Below are positions 42,300 to 50,849 of a stretch of 57,123 nucleotides of DNA, in pieces. The position numbers and the translations under genes were made by a program. A model generated the notes under the pieces. It ran no database searches. It was not told the origin of the DNA and was given only the letters and a program-made list of their open reading frames with translations. Location: assembly GCF_003426775.1 (NCBI RefSeq), contig NZ_QJUG01000018.1:1-57123 (forward strand). The letters are read 5' to 3'. Origin of the DNA: Allorhizocola rhizosphaerae (GTDB lineage Bacteria; Actinomycetota; Actinomycetes; Mycobacteriales; Micromonosporaceae). Position 1 is the stretch's first letter. Every line of letters begins with the position of its first letter.

Positions 42300-43070
42300 T
42301 TGAGATTCACCAAAGGGCACGGCACCGGCAACGATTTCGTGATCGTCGATGCGTCCGTGGAGCTCAACCCGGCGCTGGTCCGCGGCCTGTGCGATCGCCG
42401 GTTCGGCATCGGCGGCGATGGCGTGCTGCGCGTGGCGCGGCAGGACGCGCTCTATTTCATGGACTACTGGAACTCCGACGGCACGATCGCCGAGATGTGC
42501 GGCAACGGCGTGCGCGTGTTCGTGCGCTACCTGCTCGAAAACGCGCTGGTCACGGGCGACGAGATCGCGGTCGCCACGCGGTCGGGGGTCAAGACCGCGC
42601 GGGTGGAGTGGGACGGGATCAACGTCGACATGGGCCCGCCGCGCATCCTCGGGAACTCGTGGGCCACGCTCGCCGGGCACATGTATGAAGGGCTGGGCGT
42701 GTCGATGGGCAACCCGCATCTGGTGTGCGAAGTGGACAGTGTCGCCGCGCTCGACCTGAGCGGGCCACCCGAGCTCGACAAGGACTTCTACCCCGAGGGC
42801 GCCAACGTGGAGTTCGTGGAGCGGGTCTCGCCCGACCACGTCCGCATGCGCGTGTTCGAGCGCGGGTCGGGCGAGACCCTCTCGTGCGGCACCGGCGCGT
42901 GCGCGGTCGGCGTGGTGGCGCTGTCCGACGAGCCGGGGACGGTCGCCATTGATGTGCCCGGTGGCCGGCTCAGATTCACCCGCACGAGCGACACGACCTG
43001 GCTCGCCGGCCCGGCCGTGCTGGTGGCGACCGGCGAGTTCGACCTCAGCTCACTGGCGGGACAGCTCTAG
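42300..43070 (+). CDS. dapF: Diaminopimelate epimerase
   Basis: Interconverts LL- and meso-diaminopimelate for lysine and peptidoglycan synthesis. The TTG at 42300 is selected: GGAGGG lies six to eleven bases upstream and the protein then begins LRFTKGHGTGNDF, the family N-terminus. An ATG at 42234 overlapping the miaA stop would add 22 unconserved residues. Catalytic cysteines are C67 (EMCGNGVR) and C196 (SCGTGACA), with GNPHLV between. At 256 residues it is slightly short but complete. Confidence 0.94.
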   Translation: MRFTKGHGTGNDFVIVDASVELNPALVRGLCDRRFGIGGDGVLRVARQDALYFMDYWNSDGTIAEMCGNGVRVFVRYLLENALVTGDEIAVATRSGVKTARVEWDGINVDMGPPRILGNSWATLAGHMYEGLGVSMGNPHLVCEVDSVAALDLSGPPELDKDFYPEGANVEFVERVSPDHVRMRVFERGSGETLSCGTGACAVGVVALSDEPGTVAIDVPGGRLRFTRTSDTTWLAGPAVLVATGEFDLSSLAGQL

Positions 43071-43128
43071 CCTTCCGCGGTGGCAGTGCAAGATCACGGC
43101 CTCGCCTGAACCGAGCTGACGTGGCGTG

Positions 43129-44574
43129 CTACTGCGTGGGCTGCGTCCCGTCGAGCGAGGAGTCCAGCTGCACCGCCCCCGTCGAGTGCTGGGCAACCGC
43201 GCGCACAGCGCTGGCCACGGCCGGGGCCACCTTCGCGTCGAACACGCTGGGCACGATCACGCTCGGGTTGACCTTGTCTTCGCCCACGGCGTCGGCGATC
43301 GCCTGCGCGGCGGCCAGGGCCATGTCGGCAGTGAACTCGCGGGCCTGCGCGTCGAGCATGCCCCGGAACACGCCCGGGAACGCCAGCACATTGTTGATCT
43401 GGTTGGGCTGATCCGACCTTCCGGTCGCGACCACGGCCGCGTGCTGCCGCGCGGCGCGCGGATCGACCTCCGGGTCGGGGTTGGCGAGCGCGAACACGAT
43501 CGAGCCCTTGGCCATGCGCGCGATGTCGTCGCCCGTGAGGATGTTGGGCGCGCTCACCCCGATGAACACGTCGGCGCCCACCAGCGCGCCGGGCAGGTCG
43601 CCCTCGTACTGGTCGCGGTTGGTGTGCTCGGCCAGCCACTGCCAGGCGGCGTTCATGTCGGGCATGCGCCGGTGCAGCACGCCGCGCCGGTCGTAGGCCA
43701 GCACGTTGCCCACGCCCTGGCGCAGCAGCAGCTTGATGATCGCCGTCCCGGCCGCGCCCGCACCGGACACGACGACCGTCACGTCGCTGAGCTTCTTGCC
43801 CACCACCCGCAGGGCGTTGGTCAGCGCGGCCAGCACGCAGATCGCGGTACCATGTTGATCATCATGGAAAACCGGAATGTCCAGTAGGTCGCGCAGTCTC
43901 GCCTCGATCTCAAAGCATCGCGGAGCGGCAATGTCTTCGAGGTTGATGCCGCCGTAGACGGGCGCGATGGCCTTGACGATGTTCACTATCTCGTCGGTGT
44001 CCTGAGTGTCCAGGCACACGGGCCATGCATCGACCCCACCGAATCGCTTGAACAGCGCGGCCTTGCCCTCCATCACGGGAAGCGCGGCGGCCGGGCCCAG
44101 GTTGCCCAGGCCGAGCACGGCCGAACCGTCCGTGACCACGGCCACGGTGTTGCGCTTGATGGTCAGCCGGCGGGCGTCTTCGGGATTTTCCGCGATCGCC
44201 TGGCAGACCCGCGCCACCCCGGGCGTGTAAGCACGCGACAGCTCATCCCGGGTTCGCAACGCCACCTTCGGGGTAACCTCGATTTTTCCCCCGAGATGCA
44301 GGAGGAACGTGCGATCGGACACCTTGCGCACCTCGACCCCGGAAAGGTGCTCCAGCGCCTTGACGACCTGGTCGGCGTGCTTGCTGTCGGCCGTGTCACA
44401 GGTGAGGTCGGCGACCACCCGCACATGGTCGGAGTCGACGACGTCAAGCGCGGTGACGATCGCCCCCGCCTCGCCGACCGCGGTGGTGAGCCGGCCGATT
44501 GCCGAGGCGTCGGCGGTGACCGCGACCCGGACGGTGATGGAGAAGCCCGCGCTGGGCAGCCTGATGGAAGACAC
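43129..44574 (-). CDS. Malic enzyme with N-terminal ACT domain
   Basis: Oxidative decarboxylation of malate to pyruvate, 481 residues. An ACT-like ligand-binding domain (about 10-90, [19 protein letters not shown]) precedes the malic-enzyme domain: [47 protein letters not shown] and the nucleotide-binding [12 protein letters not shown]. The ACT fusion suggests allosteric control by an amino acid. It is divergent from hflX (62 bp) and convergent with dapF. Confidence 0.93.
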   Translation of the reverse strand: MSSIRLPSAGFSITVRVAVTADASAIGRLTTAVGEAGAIVTALDVVDSDHVRVVADLTCDTADSKHADQVVKALEHLSGVEVRKVSDRTFLLHLGGKIEVTPKVALRTRDELSRAYTPGVARVCQAIAENPEDARRLTIKRNTVAVVTDGSAVLGLGNLGPAAALPVMEGKAALFKRFGGVDAWPVCLDTQDTDEIVNIVKAIAPVYGGINLEDIAAPRCFEIEARLRDLLDIPVFHDDQHGTAICVLAALTNALRVVGKKLSDVTVVVSGAGAAGTAIIKLLLRQGVGNVLAYDRRGVLHRRMPDMNAAWQWLAEHTNRDQYEGDLPGALVGADVFIGVSAPNILTGDDIARMAKGSIVFALANPDPEVDPRAARQHAAVVATGRSDQPNQINNVLAFPGVFRGMLDAQAREFTADMALAAAQAIADAVGEDKVNPSVIVPSVFDAKVAPAVASAVRAVAQHSTGAVQLDSSLDGTQPTQ

Positions 44575-44636
44575 TCGGGAATTTTAGATGCGGTCCACGC
44601 CCGATACATGCCAGCATCGAGGGTGAGGAGGCAAAC

Positions 44637-46025
44637 TTGCATACAGAAGACTCACGGGACCTCGCGGTCGACCTTTCGCTTGAGGAGCGCAACGCTCTGC
44701 GCCGCGTGCCGGGTCTGTCCACGGAGCTCGCGGACATCACCGAGGTTGAATATCGCCAACTCCGTCTTGAGCGAGTCGTGCTGGTGGGGGTATGGACCTC
44801 CGGAACCATCGTCGAAGCGGAAAACTCCCTGGCCGAGCTCGCCGCGCTGGCCGAGACGGCCGGCTCGCAGGTGCTTGAGGGCTTGATCCAGCGGCGCAGC
44901 ACGCCCGACGCGTCCACGTTCATCGGGCGCGGCAAGGTCGAGGAGCTGCGCGCCGCGGTCGAGTCCAGCGGTGCCGACACCGTCATTTGCGATGGCGAGC
45001 TCTCGCCGTCGCAATTGCGAAATCTGGAGCAGCAGACCAAGGTGAAGGTCATCGATCGGACGGCCCTGATCCTGGACATTTTCGCCCAGCATGCCAAGAG
45101 CAAGGAGGGCAAGGCCCAGGTCGAGCTGGCTCAATTGCAATATTTGGTACCACGCTTGCGTGGCTGGGGTGAGGCCCTGTCCCGGCAGGCGGGTGGTTCG
45201 GCGAGCGGCTCCGGCGGTGGCGTCGGTCTGCGTGGCCCGGGTGAGACCAAGCTCGAAACGGACAGGCGGCGCATCAACACGCGCATCTCCAAACTCAAGC
45301 GCGAGATCGCGGGGATGAAGACGATCCGCGACACGAAGCGCGCTTCGCGCCGGCGCCGTGCCGTGCCGGCCGTGTCGATCGCGGGTTACACCAATGCCGG
45401 CAAGTCGAGCTTGTTAAACCGGCTCACCGGCGCGGGCGTGCTGGTCGAGGATGCGTTGTTCGCGACCCTCGACACGACGACAAGGCGGGTCACGACGCGG
45501 GACGGGCGCGAGTTCACCCTGTCGGACACGGTCGGGTTCGTCCGTCACCTGCCGCACCAGCTGGTCGAGGCCTTCCGGTCCACATTGGAGGAGGTGGCCG
45601 ACGCTGATCTGGTGCTGCACGTGGTCGACGGGGCCCACCCGGATCCGGAGGAGCAGGTGCGGGCGGTGCGCGAGGTCCTCGCCGAGGTCGGCGCCGACCG
45701 GCTGCCCGAGCTGCTGGTCGTGAACAAGGTCGACGCGTCGTCGCAGGAGACGCTGCTGCGCCTCAAGCACGACTGGCCCGACGCGATCTTCGTGTCGGCG
45801 CGCACCGGGCAGGGGCTCGACGAGCTGCGTGAGGCCATCGAGGCGCGGCTGCCACGGCCCGCGGTCGAGTTGTCGGCGCTGGTTCCCTACGAGCGCGGAG
45901 ACCTCGTCGAACGCGTCCACCGCACGGGCGAGGTGCTGGAGTCCCGGCACGAGACCGGCGGGACCTACCTGCGGGCCCGGGTCAACGCGGAGCTCGCCGC
46001 CGAACTGACCGGCTACGCTGCCTGA
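44637..46025 (+). CDS. hflX: Ribosome-associated GTPase HflX
   Basis: GTPase that rescues and splits stalled or stressed 70S ribosomes. The 462-residue protein has the HflX N-terminal domain (FIGRGKVEELRAAV, DGELSPSQLRNLEQ, DRTALILDIFAQHA), the Gly-rich linker GVGLRGPGETKLETDRR, and the G domain: G1 GYTNAGKSS, G2 DTTTRR, G3 DTVGFVRHLP, G4 NKVD, G5 SARTG. TTG start 44637 is preceded by GAGGAGG. A strong hairpin follows. Confidence 0.95.
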   Translation: MHTEDSRDLAVDLSLEERNALRRVPGLSTELADITEVEYRQLRLERVVLVGVWTSGTIVEAENSLAELAALAETAGSQVLEGLIQRRSTPDASTFIGRGKVEELRAAVESSGADTVICDGELSPSQLRNLEQQTKVKVIDRTALILDIFAQHAKSKEGKAQVELAQLQYLVPRLRGWGEALSRQAGGSASGSGGGVGLRGPGETKLETDRRRINTRISKLKREIAGMKTIRDTKRASRRRRAVPAVSIAGYTNAGKSSLLNRLTGAGVLVEDALFATLDTTTRRVTTRDGREFTLSDTVGFVRHLPHQLVEAFRSTLEEVADADLVLHVVDGAHPDPEEQVRAVREVLAEVGADRLPELLVVNKVDASSQETLLRLKHDWPDAIFVSARTGQGLDELREAIEARLPRPAVELSALVPYERGDLVERVHRTGEVLESRHETGGTYLRARVNAELAAELTGYAA

Positions 46026-46037
46026 TCGGCGATTTGT

Positions 46038-46080
46038 TCTGACACACGGGGCCAGCGGTCTTTCAGCCCCGTGTGTCAGA
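46038..46080 (+). terminator. Rho-independent-like terminator after hflX
   Basis: TCTGACACACGGGGC (46038-46052) pairs perfectly with GCCCCGTGTGTCAGA (46066-46080), a 15-bp stem with a 13-base loop. No U-run follows. The next gene starts only nine bases later, so the hairpin also forms its upstream region. Confidence 0.8.
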
Positions 46081-46088
46081 CTGTCTCG

Positions 46089-47789
46089 ATGCGGGTAACG
46101 GGAGCTCGGATCGGTGTTGTGGCGGTAGTGTGCGCCCTGGTCGGTGCGGCGCCCATAGCCTCGGCTGCTTCGTGGGCGGGCTCGGCAACGACTCCGACGG
46201 GTTCCGCCGCTCGTTGGGCGGGCGCTGCCGCTTCTGCTTCGTTGGCAGGCGCTTCTGCTCCTGCTTCCCGGGTCGGCGCTGCCGCTTCCGCTTCTTGGGC
46301 GGGCGCCGCCGTGGCGCCGTCGCCCGCGCCGAGCGCCGGTGCCATCCCGAGCGGCCTGGTCGGCAAGACCGTGTGCACGATCACCAACCGGGACGCGGTC
46401 GAGCTGTCCGGCATGGTGGTCGCAAACGGAGCGACCTATGTCGTCAACGACGGCAGCGAGGCGGCCGCCCGCAAAAAGGTCTTCAAGCTCGACAGCGCCT
46501 GCCGGGTCGTCGGAAACCCGCTCGGCTATCCCACTTCACCGCTCGACCCGGAGGACATGGCCGTCGACGCGAGCGGCACGATTTGGATCGGCGACATCGG
46601 CGACAACGATCTGAAGCGCAGCACCATCGCGCTGTGGAAGCTGTCCGGTGACAAGATAACCGGGCCATACCGTCTGTCCTATCCGGACGGCAAGAAGCAC
46701 GACGCCGAGGCGCTGCTGATCGGCGCCGACGGGCTGCCCATCGTGATCACCAAGGCCGTCAAGGAGCCCAAGACCTACATATATGTGGCCACCGCCGCGC
46801 CCGTGGAAAACAGCACGGCGGGCGTGCCGATGCGACTGGCCGGAGAGCTCACGCTGCCCAAGACCGACACCGACAACGTCTGGAAGGCCGACGGTCGCAG
46901 GTGGGTGACCGGCGCGGCCATGGCACCCGACCGGAAACGGTTCGTTGTCCGGACGTATGCGGACGCCTTCGAGTGGGAAACCCCGGACGGTGACATCGTC
47001 AAGGCGCTCACCACGGGCAAGCCTAAGGTCACGGCGATGCCGGCCGAAATCATGGGCGAGGCGATCGCGTACAGCGCCGACGGGGCCAACTTCTGGACCG
47101 TCTCGGAGACCGCACACGTCAGCGACGACACCAAGAAGAAGCCCGACATCCTGTCGTATGTGCCCAACAAACAAGAAGCCGCGCCCCCGGCGGCGCCCGC
47201 CGGACCCAAGACCGAGCCGGTGGCGCAGAAGGCCTGGTGGTCATCCTTGATATCCAGTACCGATCGGCTGTACATGCTCATCGGCGCGGTTGGCGTTTTC
47301 GGAGCGCTGCTGGTGCTCATCGGCGTGGTGGGCATCCTGCGCGCGCGCAAGCGGCGGCGCGACGAGGAGGAAGCGGACGACGGGCTCGAGGCCGCGGGCG
47401 ACAACTCGCGGACCACTGTGCTCGCGGCGGCGGGATATGGGTATCAGGATCAGCGCGGGTACGACCAGCGGGGATATGAGCCCGATTACGGGTACCCGAA
47501 CAACAACAGTGGATATCCGGGTGGCGGCAATCAGGGCAACGTCTACGGCCAGCCGGCGTACGGGCAGCAGGCCCAGGGATACGGGCAGCAGCCACAGGGA
47601 TACGGGCAACAGCAGCCTCCGGGGTACGGGCCGCAGCAAGGGTATGGCCCGCAACAGGGCTACGGCCAGCCGGCGTATGGCGGATACGAAGACCCCTATC
47701 CGCAGCAGCAACAGCAGCCGCAGCAGCAACCTGGATATGGCTACGGCAGCGGTTATCCGGACTATCCCGACCAGGGCTATCACCGGTGA
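46089..47789 (+). CDS. Secreted propeller-like, single-pass membrane protein with Tyr/Gln/Gly-rich tail
   Basis: A 566-residue protein from ATG 46089. Signal peptide (about 1-27), then a low-complexity Ala/Ser stretch with repeated SASWAGAA-like units (about 28-80), an extracytoplasmic propeller-like domain (about 90-370; segments [58 protein letters not shown]), one membrane helix (about 394-417) and RARKRRR. The cytoplasmic tail is built from [11 protein letters not shown] and similar units, resembling prion-like domains. The function is unknown; the start in a longer frame at 46071 would lie inside the terminator. Confidence 0.8.
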   Translation: MRVTGARIGVVAVVCALVGAAPIASAASWAGSATTPTGSAARWAGAAASASLAGASAPASRVGAAASASWAGAAVAPSPAPSAGAIPSGLVGKTVCTITNRDAVELSGMVVANGATYVVNDGSEAAARKKVFKLDSACRVVGNPLGYPTSPLDPEDMAVDASGTIWIGDIGDNDLKRSTIALWKLSGDKITGPYRLSYPDGKKHDAEALLIGADGLPIVITKAVKEPKTYIYVATAAPVENSTAGVPMRLAGELTLPKTDTDNVWKADGRRWVTGAAMAPDRKRFVVRTYADAFEWETPDGDIVKALTTGKPKVTAMPAEIMGEAIAYSADGANFWTVSETAHVSDDTKKKPDILSYVPNKQEAAPPAAPAGPKTEPVAQKAWWSSLISSTDRLYMLIGAVGVFGALLVLIGVVGILRARKRRRDEEEADDGLEAAGDNSRTTVLAAAGYGYQDQRGYDQRGYEPDYGYPNNNSGYPGGGNQGNVYGQPAYGQQAQGYGQQPQGYGQQQPPGYGPQQGYGPQQGYGQPAYGGYEDPYPQQQQQPQQQPGYGYGSGYPDYPDQGYHR

Positions 47790-47792
47790 GCC

Positions 47793-48236
47793 GTGCAGAC
47801 CGCTGACTACGTCTACTTCCGTGCGCCCGATGCGGCAGCGGCCCTGGCCTTGGCCTCATCCTCGGGCCCAGCGCCCGGTTCCGACGTCGTGCAGGCCAAT
47901 CGCGTCGAGCCCGTCATCAACCTCGGCCTGCTCGTGTCCATCGCCGAATCCGTTGAGTGGACGCCGGATCTGGTGGCGGAGGACATCATCACGCCAGACT
48001 CGGAGCTCGACAACGGCGACTCCTGGGTTTCGGAGTTGGCTGATGAGGGACGCGACTCGCTCGCCCGCATCGACGATGCGCGGATTCCGGAGCTGGTGGA
48101 CGCCTGGGCCGAGATCGAAGAGTGGGCCGGCGACATCGACGCGGAGTTCCTGCGTTCGGTCCTCACCGAGCTCATCGCGCTCGCCCGGCACGCCCAAACC
48201 GCCAACGACCACCTTTACGTCTGGACCAGCCGTTAG
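47793..48236 (+). CDS. Acidic protein of unknown function
   Basis: A 147-residue acidic protein, GTG 47793, three bases after the membrane-protein gene, so probably cotranscribed. Features visible: an N-terminal QTADYVYFRAPD segment, a central acidic block (WTPDLVAEDIITPDSELDNGDSW) and amphipathic helices toward the C-terminus (AEIEEWAGDIDAEFLRSVLTE). No motif or family is recognised. Confidence 0.7.
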   Translation: MQTADYVYFRAPDAAAALALASSSGPAPGSDVVQANRVEPVINLGLLVSIAESVEWTPDLVAEDIITPDSELDNGDSWVSELADEGRDSLARIDDARIPELVDAWAEIEEWAGDIDAEFLRSVLTELIALARHAQTANDHLYVWTSR

Positions 48237-48239
48237 ACC

Positions 48240-48520
48240 CGGACGGGACGGGCCCGTCGTAACGCACTCGGCAACGTTCCTGCTGTGGAGCGCCTGCTGC
48301 GGGCCGGGATGCGTGATGTCGTCACGGTGGTGCCGGCGACGGGTGGGGTGGCGGCGCTCGCGGCAGCACTCGACCCCGCAGACCGGGCGGCGCTGGAGCG
48401 GCTGTGTCACCGGCTGCCCGACCTGCCGGCCTGCCTGACACACGGCGACCTGTGGGCACATAACGTCCTGGCCACCCCGGCGCGAGCTCCCGGTGATCGA
48501 CCCGACGGTTTTAGCAGGCG
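48240..48520 (+). pseudogene. Fragment of an aminoglycoside/fructosamine-kinase-like gene
   Basis: From GTG 48285 the frame gives an alanine-rich helix region and then LPACLTHGDLWAHNVLATP, the Brenner-type HGDLxxxN catalytic motif of APH/fructosamine kinases. The expected next block (…PVIDP) appears only in another frame (ELPVIDPTV from about 48484), so a frameshift separates them; the N-terminal lobe and the C-terminus are absent. The following 130 bp to lexA hold no recognisable gene. Confidence 0.7.
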
Positions 48521-48652
48521 GTCTTGTGCCGGAACCTGTCGCAGCGTGGGAGGTCTTGGCGAGGTTTCACGGTGCTTACACATGCGCCATCATCGGGCGG
48601 GCGTGGGCGCGGCACCAGTCGATGGTGATGGGCAGCGCCGCGCGGGTGTGTC

Positions 48653-49402
48653 TCAGACGCGGCGCATGACGGCGACGACCTTGCCGAGGATCGTGGCCTG
48701 GTCGCCCGGGATCGGCTGGTATGCCGTGTTGCGCGGCACCAGCTGCACGTGACCCTGGCGCAGGCGGTAAACCTTGACCGTGGCCTCGCCGTCGATCATC
48801 GCGGCGACGATGTCGCCGTTTTCGGCGGTGGGCTGCTGGCGCACCACGACGATGTCGCCGTCGCAGATGGCGGCCTCGATCATCGAGTCTCCCTTGACCT
48901 GGAGGGAGAACAGCGTGCCCTGGCCGACAAGCTCGCGCGGCAGGGGCAGCACATCTTCAATGGACTCCTCGGCCAGGATGGGCCCACCGGCGGCGATGCG
49001 GCCGAGCAGCGGCACGTATGCCGGTGCCGGGCGTCCGGCCCGGAAGGTCTCATCGTCGTCGAGGCTGCGCACATCGACGGCCCGCGGGCGGGACGGGTCG
49101 CGGCGCAGGAAGCCCTTCTTCTCCAGCTCCTTGAGTTGGTAGGCCACGGACGACGGGGACACGAGGCCCACCGCGTCGCCGATCTCGCGAACCGTTGGTG
49201 GATAACCGTTTTGCTCCACCCACTCGCGGATGACCGCGAGGATGCGCCGCTGTCGGCTGCTCAGGTCGGACTCGGCGAGGTCGCTGGCAGACGCACTGGT
49301 CGCCGCGACGGCACGCATCGGTCCCGCGCCCACGGGCGCAGCTGGAGGTCGGCCTGGCCGCGCTCGCTCAACTGGGGACATCTCTGGGGCTCCCATTCGC
49401 AT
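48653..49402 (-). CDS. lexA: SOS-response transcriptional repressor LexA
   Basis: Repressor and self-cleaving protease of 249 residues. The winged helix ([34 protein letters not shown]) is followed by the cleavage site Ala138-Gly139 in RIAAGGP and the catalytic dyad Ser173 (GDSMIEA) and Lys210 (ATVKVYRL). The first 45 residues are an Ala/Pro-rich leader before the conserved start; a later start is possible, and no Shine-Dalgarno precedes ATG 49402. It is divergent from nrdR, as is usual in this group. Confidence 0.95.
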   Translation of the reverse strand: MRMGAPEMSPVERARPGRPPAAPVGAGPMRAVAATSASASDLAESDLSSRQRRILAVIREWVEQNGYPPTVREIGDAVGLVSPSSVAYQLKELEKKGFLRRDPSRPRAVDVRSLDDDETFRAGRPAPAYVPLLGRIAAGGPILAEESIEDVLPLPRELVGQGTLFSLQVKGDSMIEAAICDGDIVVVRQQPTAENGDIVAAMIDGEATVKVYRLRQGHVQLVPRNTAYQPIPGDQATILGKVVAVMRRV

Positions 49403-49541
49403 GTTCGTGACGGGAAGACTTTAACCGGACAGCACGCAAGTTTCAAACGTCTGTACCAATAGTAACGGTGTTCGAAAATTGCGACTCGCGACACACCGTG
49501 TGTTGGCTTGCTTGATCCGCCGGTCGGGGCATAGTGTCTGC

Positions 49542-49557
49542 ACACAACATGTTGTGG
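49542..49557. promoter_or_regulatory. Candidate NrdR box
   Basis: ACACAACATGTTGTGG contains the perfect 14-bp palindrome CACAACATGTTGTG (49543-49556) and follows the ACAC...GTGT form of NrdR operators. It lies about 95 bp upstream of the nrdR start. A second, weaker symmetrical sequence (ACACACCGTGTGT, 49491-49503) is about five helical turns away. Autorepression of nrdR-nrdJ by NrdR is the expected control. Confidence 0.65.
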
Positions 49558-49652
49558 TCTATTAGCGCCAACCCTCTATAGATTGGGGATAGCGCGATCA
49601 CACCATCACTTTGAGTGAGCCTGCCTGGAGAGCTGGAGAGGAGGTCGACGCC

Positions 49653-50462
49653 GTGCGCTGTCCATACTGCCGCCATCCCGACTCGCGCGTGGTCGACTCC
49701 CGCGAGGCAGACGACGGCGCGCTGATCCGCAGGCGGCGGCACTGCCCCGAGTGTGGCAAGCGGTTCACCACGGTCGAGGAGGCCGTGCTGGCCGTCGTCA
49801 AGCGCAGTGGCGTGACCGAGCCGTTCAGCCGCATCAAGATTATGAACGGGGTGCGCAAGGCATGCCAGGGCCGGCCCGTCGACGAAGACGCGATCGCCCT
49901 GCTCGCCCAGCGGGTGGAGGATGCGGTCCGCGCCCGCGGCGCGGCCGAGGTCCCCAGCCAAGAGGTCGGTCTTGCGATCCTCGGACCGTTGCGCGAGCTC
50001 GATGAGGTGGCCTACCTGCGGTTCGCGTCGGTCTATCAGGATTTCCAGTCCGCCGATGACTTCATTCGCGAGATCGAGGTGCTGCGCCGCGCGACCGCTG
50101 AGAAGGCGGGCGCTGTGGACGGCCACGGGCCGGCTGAGAAGGCGGGCGCGCCGGATAAGGCAGGCGCGCCGGATAAGGCCGGGCCAGGCGAGAGGGCGAC
50201 TGCGGCCGACAAAGGCGGGCCAGCAGACAAAGCGAGTGCTGCTGACAAGGGCGGGCCAGCAGACAAAGCGAGTGCTGCTGACAAGGGCGGGCCAGCAGAC
50301 AAAGCGAGTGCTGCTGACAAGGGCGGGCCAGCAGACAAAGCGAGTGGTGCCGATCGGGCTGGGCCGGCCGATAAAGCGAGTGGCGCAGACAAGGCAAGTG
50401 CGGCCGAAAAGGCGGGCACGGCCAGCAAGACGGGGGCAGCCGATAGGGGCGGCGGGCCCTGA
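49653..50462 (+). CDS. nrdR: Transcriptional repressor NrdR with repeat-rich C-terminal extension
   Basis: Zinc-ribbon/ATP-cone repressor of ribonucleotide reductase genes. GTG 49653 gives the canonical start VRCPYC (AGGAGG upstream). The zinc ribbon (CPYC ... CPECGKRF) and the ATP-cone ([20 protein letters not shown] to [20 protein letters not shown]) end near residue 148. The protein then continues for about 120 residues of Lys/Ala/Asp/Gly sequence, including four 12-residue units ([12 protein letters not shown]). Ordinary NrdR proteins stop at about 150-170 residues. The extension is probably disordered; TTG 49611 would add only unconserved residues. Confidence 0.93.
   Translation: MRCPYCRHPDSRVVDSREADDGALIRRRRHCPECGKRFTTVEEAVLAVVKRSGVTEPFSRIKIMNGVRKACQGRPVDEDAIALLAQRVEDAVRARGAAEVPSQEVGLAILGPLRELDEVAYLRFASVYQDFQSADDFIREIEVLRRATAEKAGAVDGHGPAEKAGAPDKAGAPDKAGPGERATAADKGGPADKASAADKGGPADKASAADKGGPADKASAADKGGPADKASGADRAGPADKASGADKASAAEKAGTASKTGAADRGGGP
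50205..50348 (+). repeat. 36-bp tandem repeat in the 3' part of nrdR
   Basis: GGGCCAGCAGACAAAGCGAG begins at 50217, 50253, 50289 and 50325, an exact 36-bp period with nearly identical units (12 codons each). It encodes Ala/Asp/Lys/Gly/Pro/Ser repeats. An 18-bp degenerate repeat (GCGCCGGATAAGGC units) precedes it around 50145-50180. Confidence 0.95.
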
Positions 50463-50849
50463 CGCGCGGGCGGCCGGAAAAGCGCAGCGCGCGAGAAGGG
50501 TCGCGACAAAAGAGCGCGAGAGAGACCGCGAGAAAAGCGTGAGGGGCCGCGAGAAAAGCGTGACAAGGGCGCGAGGCGGCCGGTGACAACAACTGGCGGT
50601 CGGCGCGAGTGACACGACATGACGCGCCGAGCGGGTGCCGATAAGCCAATGTCAAGGCGCGCGATACGGGCGTGGGTTAGACGTGAACGCAAGGCGTGGA
50701 CCGAAAAGGAAGCGCGAAACCGGGGGATGCAAGACCGACCGACCGAGCGAGAAAAGGCGAGCGACATAAAGCGAGCAACACACCGCAAGGCAAGACACAG
50801 CAAACGTAGACAGGGCAGACATCGAGCTTTCAGCGAAGGGGGCTGGGCG
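50463..50849 (+). other. 387-bp purine-rich spacer between nrdR and nrdJ
   Basis: No gene is supported here. The strand is rich in A and G (runs like GCGAGAAAAGCG), with a 17-bp direct repeat CCGCGAGAAAAGCGTGA at 50526-50542 and 50547-50563 (21-bp period). From 50619 it is open in frame with nrdJ, but the encoded 77 residues are an Arg/Lys-rich string with rare codons (ATA, AGA, TCA), so it is not counted as coding. No B12-box motif of a cobalamin riboswitch was seen. Confidence 0.6.

Noticed and set aside
49462-49476. LexA operator (SOS box) upstream of lexA
   Set aside because: TCGAACACCGTTAC on the minus strand has one good half-site only; the second half deviates from GTTCGA, so it is not listed as a feature.
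50463-50849. Cobalamin riboswitch upstream of the B12-dependent reductase
   Set aside because: No B12-box-like conserved sequence could be found; the region is repetitive purine-rich DNA. A covariance-model search would settle it.
50619-50849. N-terminal 77-residue basic extension of NrdJ
   Set aside because: Codon choice (ATA, AGA, TCA) differs from the gene, the conserved family N-terminus begins after 50850, and a good Shine-Dalgarno precedes that ATG.
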